From SHZI01 sp038214295 (GTDB taxonomy: Bacteria; Pseudomonadota; Gammaproteobacteria; Steroidobacterales; GCA-2729495), in assembly GCA_038214295.1 (NCBI GenBank), contig JBBQSA010000004.1, forward strand, positions 1-64,000: a DNA stretch of 64,000 nucleotides, given 5' to 3'. Position 1 is the first letter of the stretch, and each line of letters opens with the position of its first letter. Below the pieces are notes generated by a model. The model searched no databases. It saw only the letters and a program-made list of their open reading frames with translations, and was not told the DNA's origin. Made by a program: the position numbers and the translations under genes. Positions 1 to 9,028 of the stretch are shown piece by piece.

Positions 1-1
1 A

Positions 2-193
2 GTCACCGAGCAGGGCCAGAAGGGCCTGCTCGCTTTCGTGCAGGGTTTCATTCCGCTGGCGGAGATGTTCGGCTACATCAACTTCCTGCGCTCCGCCACG
101 AGCGGTCGCGGCACCTTCACGATGGAGTTCGGCCACTATGCAGAGGTGTCTGCAGGCCTGGTCGAGAAGCTGATGGAGCGGGAAGCGAAGTAG
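2..193 (+). CDS. fusA: Elongation factor G, C-terminal fragment (5' end outside window)
   Basis: The 63 visible codons encode the end of domain V of an EF-G family translational GTPase, which drives ribosomal translocation. The diagnostic stretch is PLAEMFGYINFLRSATSGRG followed by TFTMEFGHYAEV, matching the conserved EF-G C-terminus (PLxxMFGYxxxLRSxTxGRGxxxMxFxxY). The GTPase domain lies upstream of the window, so I cannot tell canonical FusA from an FusA2-type paralogue. A strong terminator follows 55 bases after the stop codon. Family assignment is secure; the exact gene symbol is less so. Confidence 0.8.
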   Translation, partial: VTEQGQKGLLAFVQGFIPLAEMFGYINFLRSATSGRGTFTMEFGHYAEVSAGLVEKLMEREAK

Positions 194-246
194 CCTTGCT
201 GGAGAGCCACAGGTCGCGGCTCCGGCCGTGACCGGCGAGAACAAAA

Positions 247-284
247 GGGCCGGCCCCCGGCATGGGAGGCCGGCCTCTTTTTTT
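247..284. terminator. Bidirectional rho-independent terminator
   Basis: An 8-bp GC-only inverted repeat, GGCCGGCC at 248-255 and 268-275, with a 12-base loop. It is followed on the plus strand by TCTTTTTTT. The other flank (AACAAAAG) gives a TTTTGTT tract on the minus strand. It sits between the convergent EF-G and lipoprotein genes and can terminate both. Confidence 0.85.
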
Positions 285-295
285 GCTGGAAAGTT

Positions 296-1753
296 CTACG
301 GGGCGACGACCAGCTGGTAGGTGCCCGTCAGGCCCTGGCTGGCACCGGAGGTGATCTGCCAGTTTCCCGTGGTGCTCGTCCGGAGCGCGTTGATCGTGCC
401 GGTGAACTGCACCTGGTTGGTGGTGCCGTTGGCCAGTCCGAAGCTGACGGTGTCATCGGCATTCAGGGTGCCATCCAGGTTCCATGACGCGTTGAGACCG
501 GTTGCCGTTCCAGTGACGCCGCCACCGACAATGCGGAGGACGGCCGTGATCGGCCCCGCGATCTGGCCGGAGACAGTCCCTGTCCAGTCGTTCTCGATGC
601 TCAGGGGAATATCGACCGCCGCACTCTGCTGGGCCCCCAGGTTCACCAATCCGCTGCTGCCGCAAGCGACGCCATCCTCATTTGCCGTGGTCCGGACGAG
701 GGCGCAGCCGCGCAGGCGCACATTCTGGTCCGGCGGAATCGGCAGGTCCTCACTGCTGCCGGCGGCTGGCACATCTTCACCAGCCGCTGCCTGCGGTCCA
801 CCGCTGGCAATTGTTCCACCGAAGATCGTGCAGGGAGACGTCAGGCTGAATGATCCCGATACGCCCACGCACCGGGGCCTGACAAAGGCGCTGACCACGC
901 TTCCCAGGTCCACATTCCACCAGGACAGATGTGAGATCGCGGCCCTCACGGCCAGCCCGCTGGCGCTGGTGCTCGCGACGACCGTGCCATCGAGTTCCTC
1001 GGTCCACAGTCCGGTCACTTCATCCAGGGACCAGACCGCGATGAGCTGCCCTGGCGTTACGGCGGAGCCGTTGGGGTTGAGGCTTGCATACAGCGGTATC
1101 TCGATGGTGGCGGCCTTGCCCGGTGCCAGCTGGAGTTCCTGCCCACCCTGGGTGAGCACAAACTCGGCGACGCCGTAGCTGACCAGGCTCACCCGGGTCC
1201 CACCGACTTGCGTGCCCGCAAACAGGCCGGGAAATGCGCCGACATCGTCAGAGGCGATATCGACCGGCGTGAGGGTCGCCTGGATGCTTCCCGTGACAGC
1301 CTGGCCGGTCCCATCGACAAGGGCGTCCGCCGGCAACTGGATACTGGTGCCGTTGCTGCCGCTGACAGTGCCACCGAGTTCGGCGCTCGTGAGCGTCTGC
1401 GCCGCTGCCCTGTCCTTCAGCTGGGCAATTAGGTACGCGTCCGTCGTTCCCGCGGGCAGGGTAACGACCTTGAACTGCTCTGCCTTGCCGGGTCCACTGA
1501 GCTTCAGGGTCACGGTCGCGCCAGCCGGCAAATCCAGGGAGCCCCGACCCTGTGCATTCGTGGTAGCGGACCCGCTGCCGCCGACCTCGACGATGGCGAT
1601 GCCGGGCAGGCCCTCGCCCGCGTCGTCTGTAACGACCGCCTGGATGTTCGCGCGGCTCGGGACGAATGCGGCACCACCGCCGCCGCCGCAGCCGGAGGCC
1701 AGTGCAGCACAGACGAAAATCCCAAGAACATTGATCAGCTTTGGCCTGCGCAT
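296..1753 (-). CDS. Secreted lipoprotein with ZU5-like and carboxypeptidase-regulatory-like regions
   Basis: A 485-residue protein with a lipoprotein signal peptide: basic start MRRPK, hydrophobic stretch, lipobox LASG followed by Cys22, then a polyglycine linker. Residues about 38-110 look like a carboxypeptidase-regulatory-like beta-sandwich (VVTDDAGEGLPGIAIV, then a TNAQGRGSLDLPAG turn). Residues about 125-180 (LGGTVSGSNGTSIQLPADAL) resemble a ZU5-like fold as found in large surface proteins. No enzymatic motif is visible. It is probably membrane-anchored at the cell surface or in the periplasm, with a structural or adhesive role (inference). It is convergent with EF-G and shares the terminator at 247-284. 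Confidence 0.7.
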   Translation of the reverse strand: MRRPKLINVLGIFVCAALASGCGGGGGAAFVPSRANIQAVVTDDAGEGLPGIAIVEVGGSGSATTNAQGRGSLDLPAGATVTLKLSGPGKAEQFKVVTLPAGTTDAYLIAQLKDRAAAQTLTSAELGGTVSGSNGTSIQLPADALVDGTGQAVTGSIQATLTPVDIASDDVGAFPGLFAGTQVGGTRVSLVSYGVAEFVLTQGGQELQLAPGKAATIEIPLYASLNPNGSAVTPGQLIAVWSLDEVTGLWTEELDGTVVASTSASGLAVRAAISHLSWWNVDLGSVVSAFVRPRCVGVSGSFSLTSPCTIFGGTIASGGPQAAAGEDVPAAGSSEDLPIPPDQNVRLRGCALVRTTANEDGVACGSSGLVNLGAQQSAAVDIPLSIENDWTGTVSGQIAGPITAVLRIVGGGVTGTATGLNASWNLDGTLNADDTVSFGLANGTTNQVQFTGTINALRTSTTGNWQITSGASQGLTGTYQLVVAP

Positions 1754-1822
1754 TCGGTTCCCCCCGCTAGTGCCGATTCCTCGGCATTCTTACACCCGGA
1801 TCAGGTTCCTGAGAAGCACTTT

Positions 1823-2363
1823 TTGCTCGTGCGCGCGCCGGTCAATGCGGCTAGGGTATGTCCCGGCCGCAAGGCCGTGCCCGTTCCGGCTCTCACGCTG
1901 GGTGGTGGTGGCGATGCCAGGCCACTTGATCTCAGTCAGACTTTTGATCCGGGTACAGATTCCGCCCAGGCCGCGGGCACCTACGTGGCGACCCAGGCGG
2001 ATGGCAAGCTGAAAGGCATCAAGCCGGAAAAGCTGCAGTTGGTGGCTGATGGCTTCCTGGCCCGGATCGAGTCCGACTTCAGGGCTGCCGGCATCGAGTT
2101 GGTTCCCTACGAGGAACTGGCTGCCAACGATTTGTTCCGGAAGTACGCGGACAAATACGGGAGTGGGGTGCGAGTCGGCCTTCGTTCCACGGCAGCCGGC
2201 AAGACCGGGCCGGGAGCGCGGATCTGGCTGAAGCAGTCCATCGACCATGGAGTCAAGCAGTTCACGGGAGATCTCGTTCAGCGAGGATCTCTACTACCGG
2301 AATGCCGCGGAGTACCTCGCCGCCATGCAGGGGATGTTCATGCAGAAGCTGCTGGCACGCTAG
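1823..2363 (+). pseudogene. Frameshifted remnant of an unrecognised conserved protein
   Basis: From a TTG at 1823 one frame encodes protein-like sequence (LQLVADGFLARIESDFRAAG, then VPYEELAANDLFRKYADKYG) up to roughly 2270. After that the same frame turns into arginine-rich nonsense, while a second frame from about 2275 encodes ISFSEDLYYRNAAEYLAAMQ and ends MQKLLAR at the stop 2361-2363. This is the pattern of a single-base frameshift near 2240-2285. The N-terminus also lacks an obvious signal peptide or ATG, suggesting 5' decay. I do not recognise the family. A sequencing error would give the same picture. Confidence 0.5.
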
Positions 2364-2385
2364 CGAGTAAACGGGGAGGTGGCGG

Positions 2386-3444
2386 TCAGGTGTCGGACGG
2401 GCTTTTCCGGGTGAATGCACCCCGGGCAACCAGTGACCGGACTGACTCGTCGAACACTTTTTCCGTACCGGCGTCGTCAGTGGGCGGCAGGTTCTTCGGC
2501 CAGATCGCCTGGTCGTAGATCTTCCGGTAGATTTCCGTGCGGAGGTAGGGCAGCCAGTTCTGGAAGCGGGCAGTCTCCCGGTAATGACGGAGCGCCTCGA
2601 TGTTGATCTCGCTCGCCACGTAGCAGTCGTCCACCACGGTGCTCTGGGCGAGTACCTCGCCCTTGTAGCCGACGATCATCGACTTGCCGCCCAGGGCGCC
2701 ACCGATCACAGTGGGCGGGTTGCCTGGCATGATCAGCGCCCCGCAGTTCGGGGCAACCAGGTAGGCGGTATTGTCAGCGGCACGTGCCCGGTTCTGCACA
2801 TCCCAGATTTCCCGTGAGACCCACGGTTCGGGCAGTGAAGCCCGGTAGAGGATTTCGGCGCCATTCAGTGCGAAGCCCCGGTAACTCTCGGGGAAGGAAC
2901 CCTCCACGCCGACACTGCCGCCGATATTCCCGATCTCGGTCTTCGCAACCGGGAAGAACGCATCGAGGGTATCCCCGTGGGTCTTTACCCACTGGTCGTA
3001 CACATCGTGCGGGGTGGTGGAGTGCTCGACGAAGAGCACCACGTTCTTGCGGTGCTTGTAGACAAGGGTGCCGTGTGGGTCAAGCAGGAACACGGTGTTG
3101 AAGAACCGGTCGGGGTACTCCGGCAGCTTCTCCTTGAGCTGCGCCAGGATGAAGACCCCGTGCTGCTTTGCCTTGTTGCCGAGAAACTCGGTCTCCCAGC
3201 CCGGCAGTTCGGCGGCCATGCTGGCCGTGTACTCGGCGGAGGAGAGGTGCAGGATCTCGTCGGCAAAGCCCTGGATGCAGCCCTCGCCGAGGGCGATCAA
3301 CCGGACTGGCAGTTCCAGTGAGCAAATGTGGCACACCAGGTCCACCATGTTGCCGATGTGTGTGAGGTTCCGCTCGACCTCGCTCCGCTTGGCGCAGTGG
3401 CGGACCGTGGTCTGCAGGGCAACCGCCATGTACGGGTCAATCAT
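2386..3444 (-). CDS. Nitrilase-superfamily protein lacking the catalytic cysteine
   Basis: A 352-residue protein of the carbon-nitrogen hydrolase (amidase/nitrilase) fold. The usual Glu-Lys-Cys triad is only partly present: Glu54 (ALGEG) and Lys133 (KHRKN) are in place. In the segment before FPESYR, where the family has CxDxxFPE or CDDGNYPE, the sequence reads NIGGSVGVEGSFPESYR, so Gly179 occupies the nucleophile position. I checked this against the codons. The start is the ATG at 3442-3444, overlapping the stop of the upstream UbiD gene as TGATG, which implies translational coupling. The protein may be a non-catalytic partner or use other chemistry (inference). A further upstream start is possible only inside ubiD. 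Confidence 0.75.
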   Translation of the reverse strand: MIDPYMAVALQTTVRHCAKRSEVERNLTHIGNMVDLVCHICSLELPVRLIALGEGCIQGFADEILHLSSAEYTASMAAELPGWETEFLGNKAKQHGVFILAQLKEKLPEYPDRFFNTVFLLDPHGTLVYKHRKNVVLFVEHSTTPHDVYDQWVKTHGDTLDAFFPVAKTEIGNIGGSVGVEGSFPESYRGFALNGAEILYRASLPEPWVSREIWDVQNRARAADNTAYLVAPNCGALIMPGNPPTVIGGALGGKSMIVGYKGEVLAQSTVVDDCYVASEINIEALRHYRETARFQNWLPYLRTEIYRKIYDQAIWPKNLPPTDDAGTEKVFDESVRSLVARGAFTRKSPSDT

Positions 3445-4883
3445 CAGGCAGCCGTCTTCTTGCTGATGTAATCGGCCAGCCTGACCTTGTCGGCGCCGGG
3501 AATGACCGGCCGCAGGAGCTTCCCCCGGTCTTCCATGTCCATCGTCGCATCGACGCCGAGGCGCAGCGAGCCCCGGCCATCCTTCGCGCAGCGCTCCAGC
3601 TCCCAGCTCTCGACATCCGGGATCACCCGGAACTTGCCGGCCGCCGCCACCCGGGTCCAGATGGCCCATTCCACGTCGTTCAGGTCATGTACGTCGATGT
3701 CGTCATCCACGACCACGATGCGCTTGGTGATGTGGCTGACGGGGAAGAAGCCGCCGGCCGCCTTGAAGGCGGCCTCGATCAGCGCCATCGGCTCGGCGTC
3801 GTTCTTCTTCGAGATCGAGATGACAATATGGGCCATGGAGCCGAACTTCGGATCCAGGTAGACGTTGATATCCCGGATGGCGGGCAGCTGCTTGCGGAGC
3901 GCGCTGGCCAGCGCGCGCTGGATGGCGAAGGTGGCGATCGAGCCCAGCGTGTTGTGCTCCGGGTTCTTGCCGGCCAGGATCGAGTAGAACATTGCGTCCC
4001 TGCGGTGGGTAATCGCGGTGATCTCGGTAACGGGTGCCGTTTCCGGCCCGTACTGCCCGGCGAACTCGCCCAGCGTGTTCTCGATCTTGCGGGAAAAGTC
4101 GACGCGGCCCTCGATGATCATTTCGGCATTCGCGGGCACGAGCAGGTCGCTGGTCTGGCACCTGACGAGGTCGATGGCCTTGCCCTGGAGGGCGCCGGCT
4201 AGCTCGAGCTCGGACTGGTCGGGCGGCAGCTTGCAGGACGCGGCCATCTGCAGCGCGGGTTCCACGCCGAGGGCCAGCGCGATGGGCATAGACTCGCCGG
4301 TCTTTTCCGCGTGTTGGTAGAAGGTGCGGAGGTCCGACAGCGAACTGGCATTGACCGCCACGATGTTCCTGCCGAGGATCAGGGTGCGATACACGCCGAC
4401 GTTGAGCTGCCCGGTCTTGGGATTACGCGAGATGCCTACCGCGGCCGTAATGAATGGCCCACTGTCCAGCTCGAACACGGTGGGCACCGGCAGGTCCGCA
4501 AGATTGATATCCGCGCCGGTACGCACGACGGCCTGCACCGGGCCGGTGGCGACTTCCCGAGGCGCCACGCCGGCCTGCTTGGCTTTCTCGAAGTGGGCGT
4601 CCAGGTCTGCCGCCGTGTAGGGGTCGCCCGGCTTGCTCCCGAGGGCCCAGCCGTAGCATTCCATCCGGTTCAGCACGCCGCCGATCACCGGAAACTTCGC
4701 ACCCGTGACGTTTTCGAACAGGAAGGCCCTGCGCTCCCGCTCTATCTGCTCCATGACCGCAGGCATCTCGAAGCGGGGATCCACGGGACGGCTGATCCGG
4801 TCCAGTTCACCTCGCTCCTCGAGAATCTTCACCAGGCCTCTGAAATCGTGCACGGGTTTGCCTCCTGCCGGACGGTTCACCAC
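3444..4883 (-). CDS. UbiD family (de)carboxylase
   Basis: A 479-residue UbiD-family enzyme. Members reversibly decarboxylate unsaturated or aromatic acids using prenylated FMN made by UbiX. The expected catalytic residues are visible: Arg166 (NVGVYRTLI) and the Glu pair Glu268/Glu273 (ENTLGE), followed by the family segment ITAITHRRDAMFYSILAG. The N-terminal FRGLVKILEERGELDRI is also typical. No ubiX is in the window. The gene is first in a two-gene unit with the nitrilase-like gene (overlapping TGATG). It is one of two UbiD proteins here and only distantly similar to the one at 21339. The substrate cannot be deduced; ubiquinone synthesis is unlikely given this context. Confidence 0.85.
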   Translation of the reverse strand: MVNRPAGGKPVHDFRGLVKILEERGELDRISRPVDPRFEMPAVMEQIERERRAFLFENVTGAKFPVIGGVLNRMECYGWALGSKPGDPYTAADLDAHFEKAKQAGVAPREVATGPVQAVVRTGADINLADLPVPTVFELDSGPFITAAVGISRNPKTGQLNVGVYRTLILGRNIVAVNASSLSDLRTFYQHAEKTGESMPIALALGVEPALQMAASCKLPPDQSELELAGALQGKAIDLVRCQTSDLLVPANAEMIIEGRVDFSRKIENTLGEFAGQYGPETAPVTEITAITHRRDAMFYSILAGKNPEHNTLGSIATFAIQRALASALRKQLPAIRDINVYLDPKFGSMAHIVISISKKNDAEPMALIEAAFKAAGGFFPVSHITKRIVVVDDDIDVHDLNDVEWAIWTRVAAAGKFRVIPDVESWELERCAKDGRGSLRLGVDATMDMEDRGKLLRPVIPGADKVRLADYISKKTAA

Positions 4884-5194
4884 GACGAGTGGCGGGCGTC
4901 ATTGTAAGACGGCCGGGGTGGCTGCCGGGCCCGCGACCGGCCCGTGTCCGCGGACCGGCGAGGCCACGCCGGTATAGAGGGTGCTTCCTATTCGGCTCGG
5001 GATCGCATACCGTTCGCTGGCAACTGGCGTTTTTGGCCAGCCTTGGACGAATTCCATCCCGCCACGGCGGGATGTGCCTCGCCTGAAGCTCCCCGGAAGT
5101 TCCACCTTGTACGGATTCGCAGAATCGTCGGGAGACGGCCTGTGCTTCCGTCGTTTTATCTTTTATATCATATACTTAAGGAAGATTTGTTAAA
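4884..5194. promoter_or_regulatory. Intergenic region between divergent ubiD-like and cold-shock genes
   Basis: This 311-base gene-free stretch separates two divergent genes and must hold both promoters. It contains a near-perfect palindrome (CATCCCGCC, 2-base loop, GGCGGGATG) at 5055-5074. From about 5155 there is an abrupt AT-rich segment (TTTTATCTTTTATATCATATA) leading to a purine-rich ribosome site AAGGAAG before the csp ATG. A long structured 5' leader is known for cspA-type genes, but I cannot place the -10/-35 boxes with confidence. Confidence 0.4.
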
Positions 5195-5398
5195 ATGGCT
5201 ACAGGTACTGTCAAGTGGTTCAATGCCCAGAAGGGCTTCGGGTTCATCCAGCCGTCCGACGGCTCGAAGGACGTTTTCGTGCACGTGACTGCCGTTCAGG
5301 CGGCAGGGCTCGCGACCCTCAATGAGGGCCAGAGCGTGACTTTCGACGTCACCAACGAGCGCGGCAAGCCGGCGGCCGCCAATCTTCGGGCAGCCTGA
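5195..5398 (+). CDS. CspA-family cold-shock protein
   Basis: A 67-residue single cold-shock domain, the normal length for CspA-type RNA chaperones that melt mRNA secondary structure. It starts MATGTVKWFNAQKGFGFIQP and carries both RNA-binding motifs: RNP1 (KGFGFIQ, residues 13-19) and RNP2 (VFVHVTAV, residues 28-35). The ATG is preceded by AAGGAAG and an AT-rich leader. The gene is monocistronic; two hairpins lie downstream at 5424-5441 and 5467-5509. Paralogues are usually numerous, so no specific csp letter is given. Confidence 0.93.
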   Translation: MATGTVKWFNAQKGFGFIQPSDGSKDVFVHVTAVQAAGLATLNEGQSVTFDVTNERGKPAAANLRAA

Positions 5399-5423
5399 AC
5401 GCACTACCCGAATGACTACCCCT

Positions 5424-5441
5424 CCCCGGGATCGCCCGGGG
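5424..5441 (+). terminator. GC hairpin downstream of the cold-shock gene
   Basis: CCCCGGG at 5424-5430 and CCCGGGG at 5435-5441 form a 7-bp stem with an ATCG loop, 26 bases after the csp stop. No U-tract follows, so it could be a transcript-stabilising hairpin rather than a true intrinsic terminator. Confidence 0.35.
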
Positions 5442-5466
5442 GTCTGAGCGGGTAATCCGAACCGAC

Positions 5467-5509
5467 GGTGGCAGCTGGCGCCTTAATCTATCTGGCGACA
5501 GCTGCCACC
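5467..5509. repeat. Long imperfect inverted repeat (hairpin)
   Basis: GGTGGCAGCTG at 5467-5477 is exactly complementary to CAGCTGCCACC at 5499-5509. After one G/A mismatch the stem continues as CGCC (5479-5482) with GGCG (5494-5497), around an 11-base AT-rich loop. That makes about 15 paired bases in the gap between csp and the next gene. Function unknown. Confidence 0.6.
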
Positions 5510-5589
5510 CTAGGCGGGCTTCCCAGGTCCCGCCTGCTATCCGGCAGTGCCTTGCACAGGCACATCGAAGCCGGCAGCATGATCCGGCG

Positions 5590-6702
5590 ATGGGCTCACC
5601 ATTTTTTCCGCCATTGACGAGCGGGCATTCCGTGCCCCGGCGGGCCTCGGCCGCGCCGATCCGGACCGTGCTGTTAACCGTCGCCCTGACAGCCTGCGGC
5701 GCCATTGCCGCGGCATCCCCGAGCCTTCAGGAGCTGGTCAACCAGAGCGACGAGCTGGTCCGCGCTGGCCGTCTGGCCGACAGCAACCGCGTACTTACCC
5801 AGGCTCTAGACCTGGCGCGCCAGATGCCCGGCGGTGCCTTGGAAGAGGCCAGCGTACTCGAGCGGCTGGCGACCAACGAGGGTCGGCGGGGGCGGGTACC
5901 CCGCGCCAACAGCATGGTTGCCGATGCCCTGAGGCTGCGCGAGAAGCACTTCGGCAAGGACTCGCCGGAATTCGCTGCCGCGCTGCTTCGCTCGGCAGAC
6001 TGGTACCGCCTGACCGGCGATTTCGGCCGGGAACTGGCCGCGGAGCGCCAGGCCGTCGGGATACTGCAGGCCCGGTTCGGTGCGCGGGATCCACGGCTGG
6101 CCATTCCCCTGATCCGCCTGGCAACCGCACGCATCGCCCAGCGAACCCGGAGCGACGAGGCTGAGGCAGCCATGCAGCGTGCGATCGGCCTGGAGTTCGG
6201 CCCGGGCCCGGAGGATGCCTACATAAAGGCGGAGGTCCTGGCGACGACGGCCGACCTGCGCGTGGTGTTCGGTACGCCGGCCGACAGCGGCTTGCTGTAC
6301 CGCGCCGCGTGGCAGGTGCTTGCGGGCCACGGCGGGCTTGGCGCTACCGCCGCCAACCGGTATTTTGGCCGCGTCCGGCAGCTGCACCTCGCCATCCCGG
6401 ATGACGTGGCCACGATCGGCACCATCGACCTGGGCTACACGGTGACTGCCGCCGGGACGGTCGACGACGTCCGCATCCTCGACAATGCGGTGCCCGCGAT
6501 GGACGGCGGCAGCGAAGCGGTCAGGAGCACCGTGGGAGCCGCGAGCTGGAATGCCATGCGCCGGTCCCGGTACCGGCCGCGAGTAGTTGACGGCGAGCCG
6601 GTCGCCACCACTAGCCTGCGCTTCTCTACGGAGTTCTGCCTCGACCAGACCGACATCGTGCCGATCTGCAAGGCGAAGGCGAACGCCTCGGTGGTACCCT
6701 GA
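5590..6702 (+). CDS. Exported TPR protein with TonB-C-like domain
   Basis: A 370-residue protein. A hydrophobic segment (IRTVLLTVALTACGAIAAAS) gives either a Sec signal or a lipobox (LTA-Cys36). Residues about 45-250 are Ala/Arg/Leu-rich helical repeats of TPR type (LVRAGRLADSNRVLTQALDL). Residues about 285-360 resemble a TonB C-terminal fold: LGYTVTAAGTVDDVRILDN, then WNAMRRSRYRPRVVDGEPV. Such TPR-TonB-C proteins are usually periplasmic and poorly characterised. The start is uncertain: ATG at 5590 gives a long n-region, while GTG at 5632 would give a more normal signal peptide. No operon partner. Confidence 0.6.
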   Translation: MGSPFFPPLTSGHSVPRRASAAPIRTVLLTVALTACGAIAAASPSLQELVNQSDELVRAGRLADSNRVLTQALDLARQMPGGALEEASVLERLATNEGRRGRVPRANSMVADALRLREKHFGKDSPEFAAALLRSADWYRLTGDFGRELAAERQAVGILQARFGARDPRLAIPLIRLATARIAQRTRSDEAEAAMQRAIGLEFGPGPEDAYIKAEVLATTADLRVVFGTPADSGLLYRAAWQVLAGHGGLGATAANRYFGRVRQLHLAIPDDVATIGTIDLGYTVTAAGTVDDVRILDNAVPAMDGGSEAVRSTVGAASWNAMRRSRYRPRVVDGEPVATTSLRFSTEFCLDQTDIVPICKAKANASVVP

Positions 6703-6726
6703 CGCACCCTGTCAGCCGTCCCCACC

Positions 6727-7344
6727 ATGTCCCGAAAATCCCGCAAGGGCTATTACGTCGAAGGCGAGTTCATTGCTGCTGGCAGCGATGCCGACCAGCA
6801 GTTCCGCAACGACATGAAAGGCACCGACGCGCTCAGTCGCACGGAGCAGAAGGAGGCGAGCGAGCGCCTGCAGGACCTCGGCGAGGAGCTGCTGACTTTG
6901 CGGGCCGACCTGTTCGCCGGGCTGCCACTGCCCGAGAAGCTTCGCGACGCCGTGATCGAGGCGAAGCGCATCACCAATTTCGAGGCGCGGCGCCGCCAGA
7001 AGCAGTTCATCGGCAAGCTGATGCACCGGCTTGACCCAACGGAACTCGAGGCCGTGCAGGCGGCGCTCCGGGTACAGCACTCCCAGTCCGCCCGGGAGAC
7101 GTTGCTGCTCCACCGGGCGGAGGAGTGGCGTGACGGGCTGATCGCCGCGGATGATCGACTGGAGGAGTGGCTGCGGGAGTTCCCGGCGACAGACGCCCAG
7201 CAGCTCAGGGCCCTGGTCCGCCAGGCGCGCAAGGATGGCCAGGAGCACACACCTGGTGATAACCAGCGGCGCAACCGGACCTACCGGCAGATCTTCCTGT
7301 TGCTCCGGGAGCAGCTCAGTTCTTCAGGCGATAGCCCGTCCTGA
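6727..7344 (+). CDS. darP: Ribosome-associated protein DarP/YjgA (DUF615)
   Basis: A 205-residue protein starting MSRKSRKGYYVEGEFIAAGS. The family is a highly charged, all-helical factor that promotes 50S subunit assembly. Typical features are the basic N-terminus, the FEARRRQKQFIGKLMHRLD segment (residues about 80-100), and the C-terminal RNRTYRQIFLLLREQL. Length matches the family (about 180-205). The 3' end overlaps the end of the convergent ABC permease gene by 29 bases. Housekeeping gene. Confidence 0.88.
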   Translation: MSRKSRKGYYVEGEFIAAGSDADQQFRNDMKGTDALSRTEQKEASERLQDLGEELLTLRADLFAGLPLPEKLRDAVIEAKRITNFEARRRQKQFIGKLMHRLDPTELEAVQAALRVQHSQSARETLLLHRAEEWRDGLIAADDRLEEWLREFPATDAQQLRALVRQARKDGQEHTPGDNQRRNRTYRQIFLLLREQLSSSGDSPS

Positions 7345-8073
7345 AGATCCACCAGATTGCCGTCAGGCAGCCTGCCAGGAAGAGCAGGATCATTCCGAGG
7401 CTCACCCCCGCGCCAATGTCCGAGATGCCGTAAAAGCTCCAGCGGAAGCCGCTGATCAGGTAGACGACCGGGTTGAACAACGCGATCTTCTGCCAGACCG
7501 GTGGCAGCATGCTGATCGAGTAGAAGCTGCCACCAAGGAAGGTCAGCGGCGTCACCACCATCAGCGGAATGATCTGCAGCTTCTCGAAGCCGTCGGCCCA
7601 GACCCCGATGATGAAACCGAACAGGCTGAACGTCACGGCAGTCAGAATCAAAAAGCCGAACATCAGCACCGGGTGTTCGATTTCGTAGGCCACGAACAAC
7701 CGGGCGGTCGCCAGGATCAGCAGGCCCAGCAGGACCGACTTGGTGGCCGCGGCGCCCACGTAGCCGAGCACGACCTCCAGAGCCGAAACGGGCGCGGACA
7801 GGACCTCGTAGATGGTCCCGGAGAACTTGGGCATGTAGATTCCGAAGGAGGCGTTGGAAATGCTTTCGTTGAGCAGGTTAAGCATGACCAGGCCGGGAAT
7901 GATGAACGCACCGTAGCTGACGCCCTCGATCGATCCCATCCGCGCGCCGATCGCCGCGCCGAACACCACGAAGTACAGGGACGTGGAGATCACAGGCGAG
8001 GCGATGCTCTGGCCCAGGGTCCGGAACCAGCGGGAAAGCTCGAAGCCATAGATGGCGCGGATCGCGTGCAGGT

Positions 8074-8077
<4 letters not shown>
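7316..8077 (-). CDS. ABC-2 type exporter permease
   Basis: A 253-residue integral membrane protein of the ABC-2 (NodJ/YadH) permease family with about six membrane helices. The family-type segments VISTSLYFVVFGAAIGARMG and FLGGSFYSISMLPPVWQKIA are visible. The start ATG (8075-8077) overlaps the stop of the ATPase gene as ATGA, so the pair is translationally coupled and forms one transporter. YadG/YadH-like exporters of this kind have mostly unknown substrates. It converges with darP and overlaps it by 29 bases. Confidence 0.88.
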
Positions 8078-9000
<923 letters not shown>

Positions 9001-9028
9001 GCCATGACCTCAACTAGGATGCTCAACC

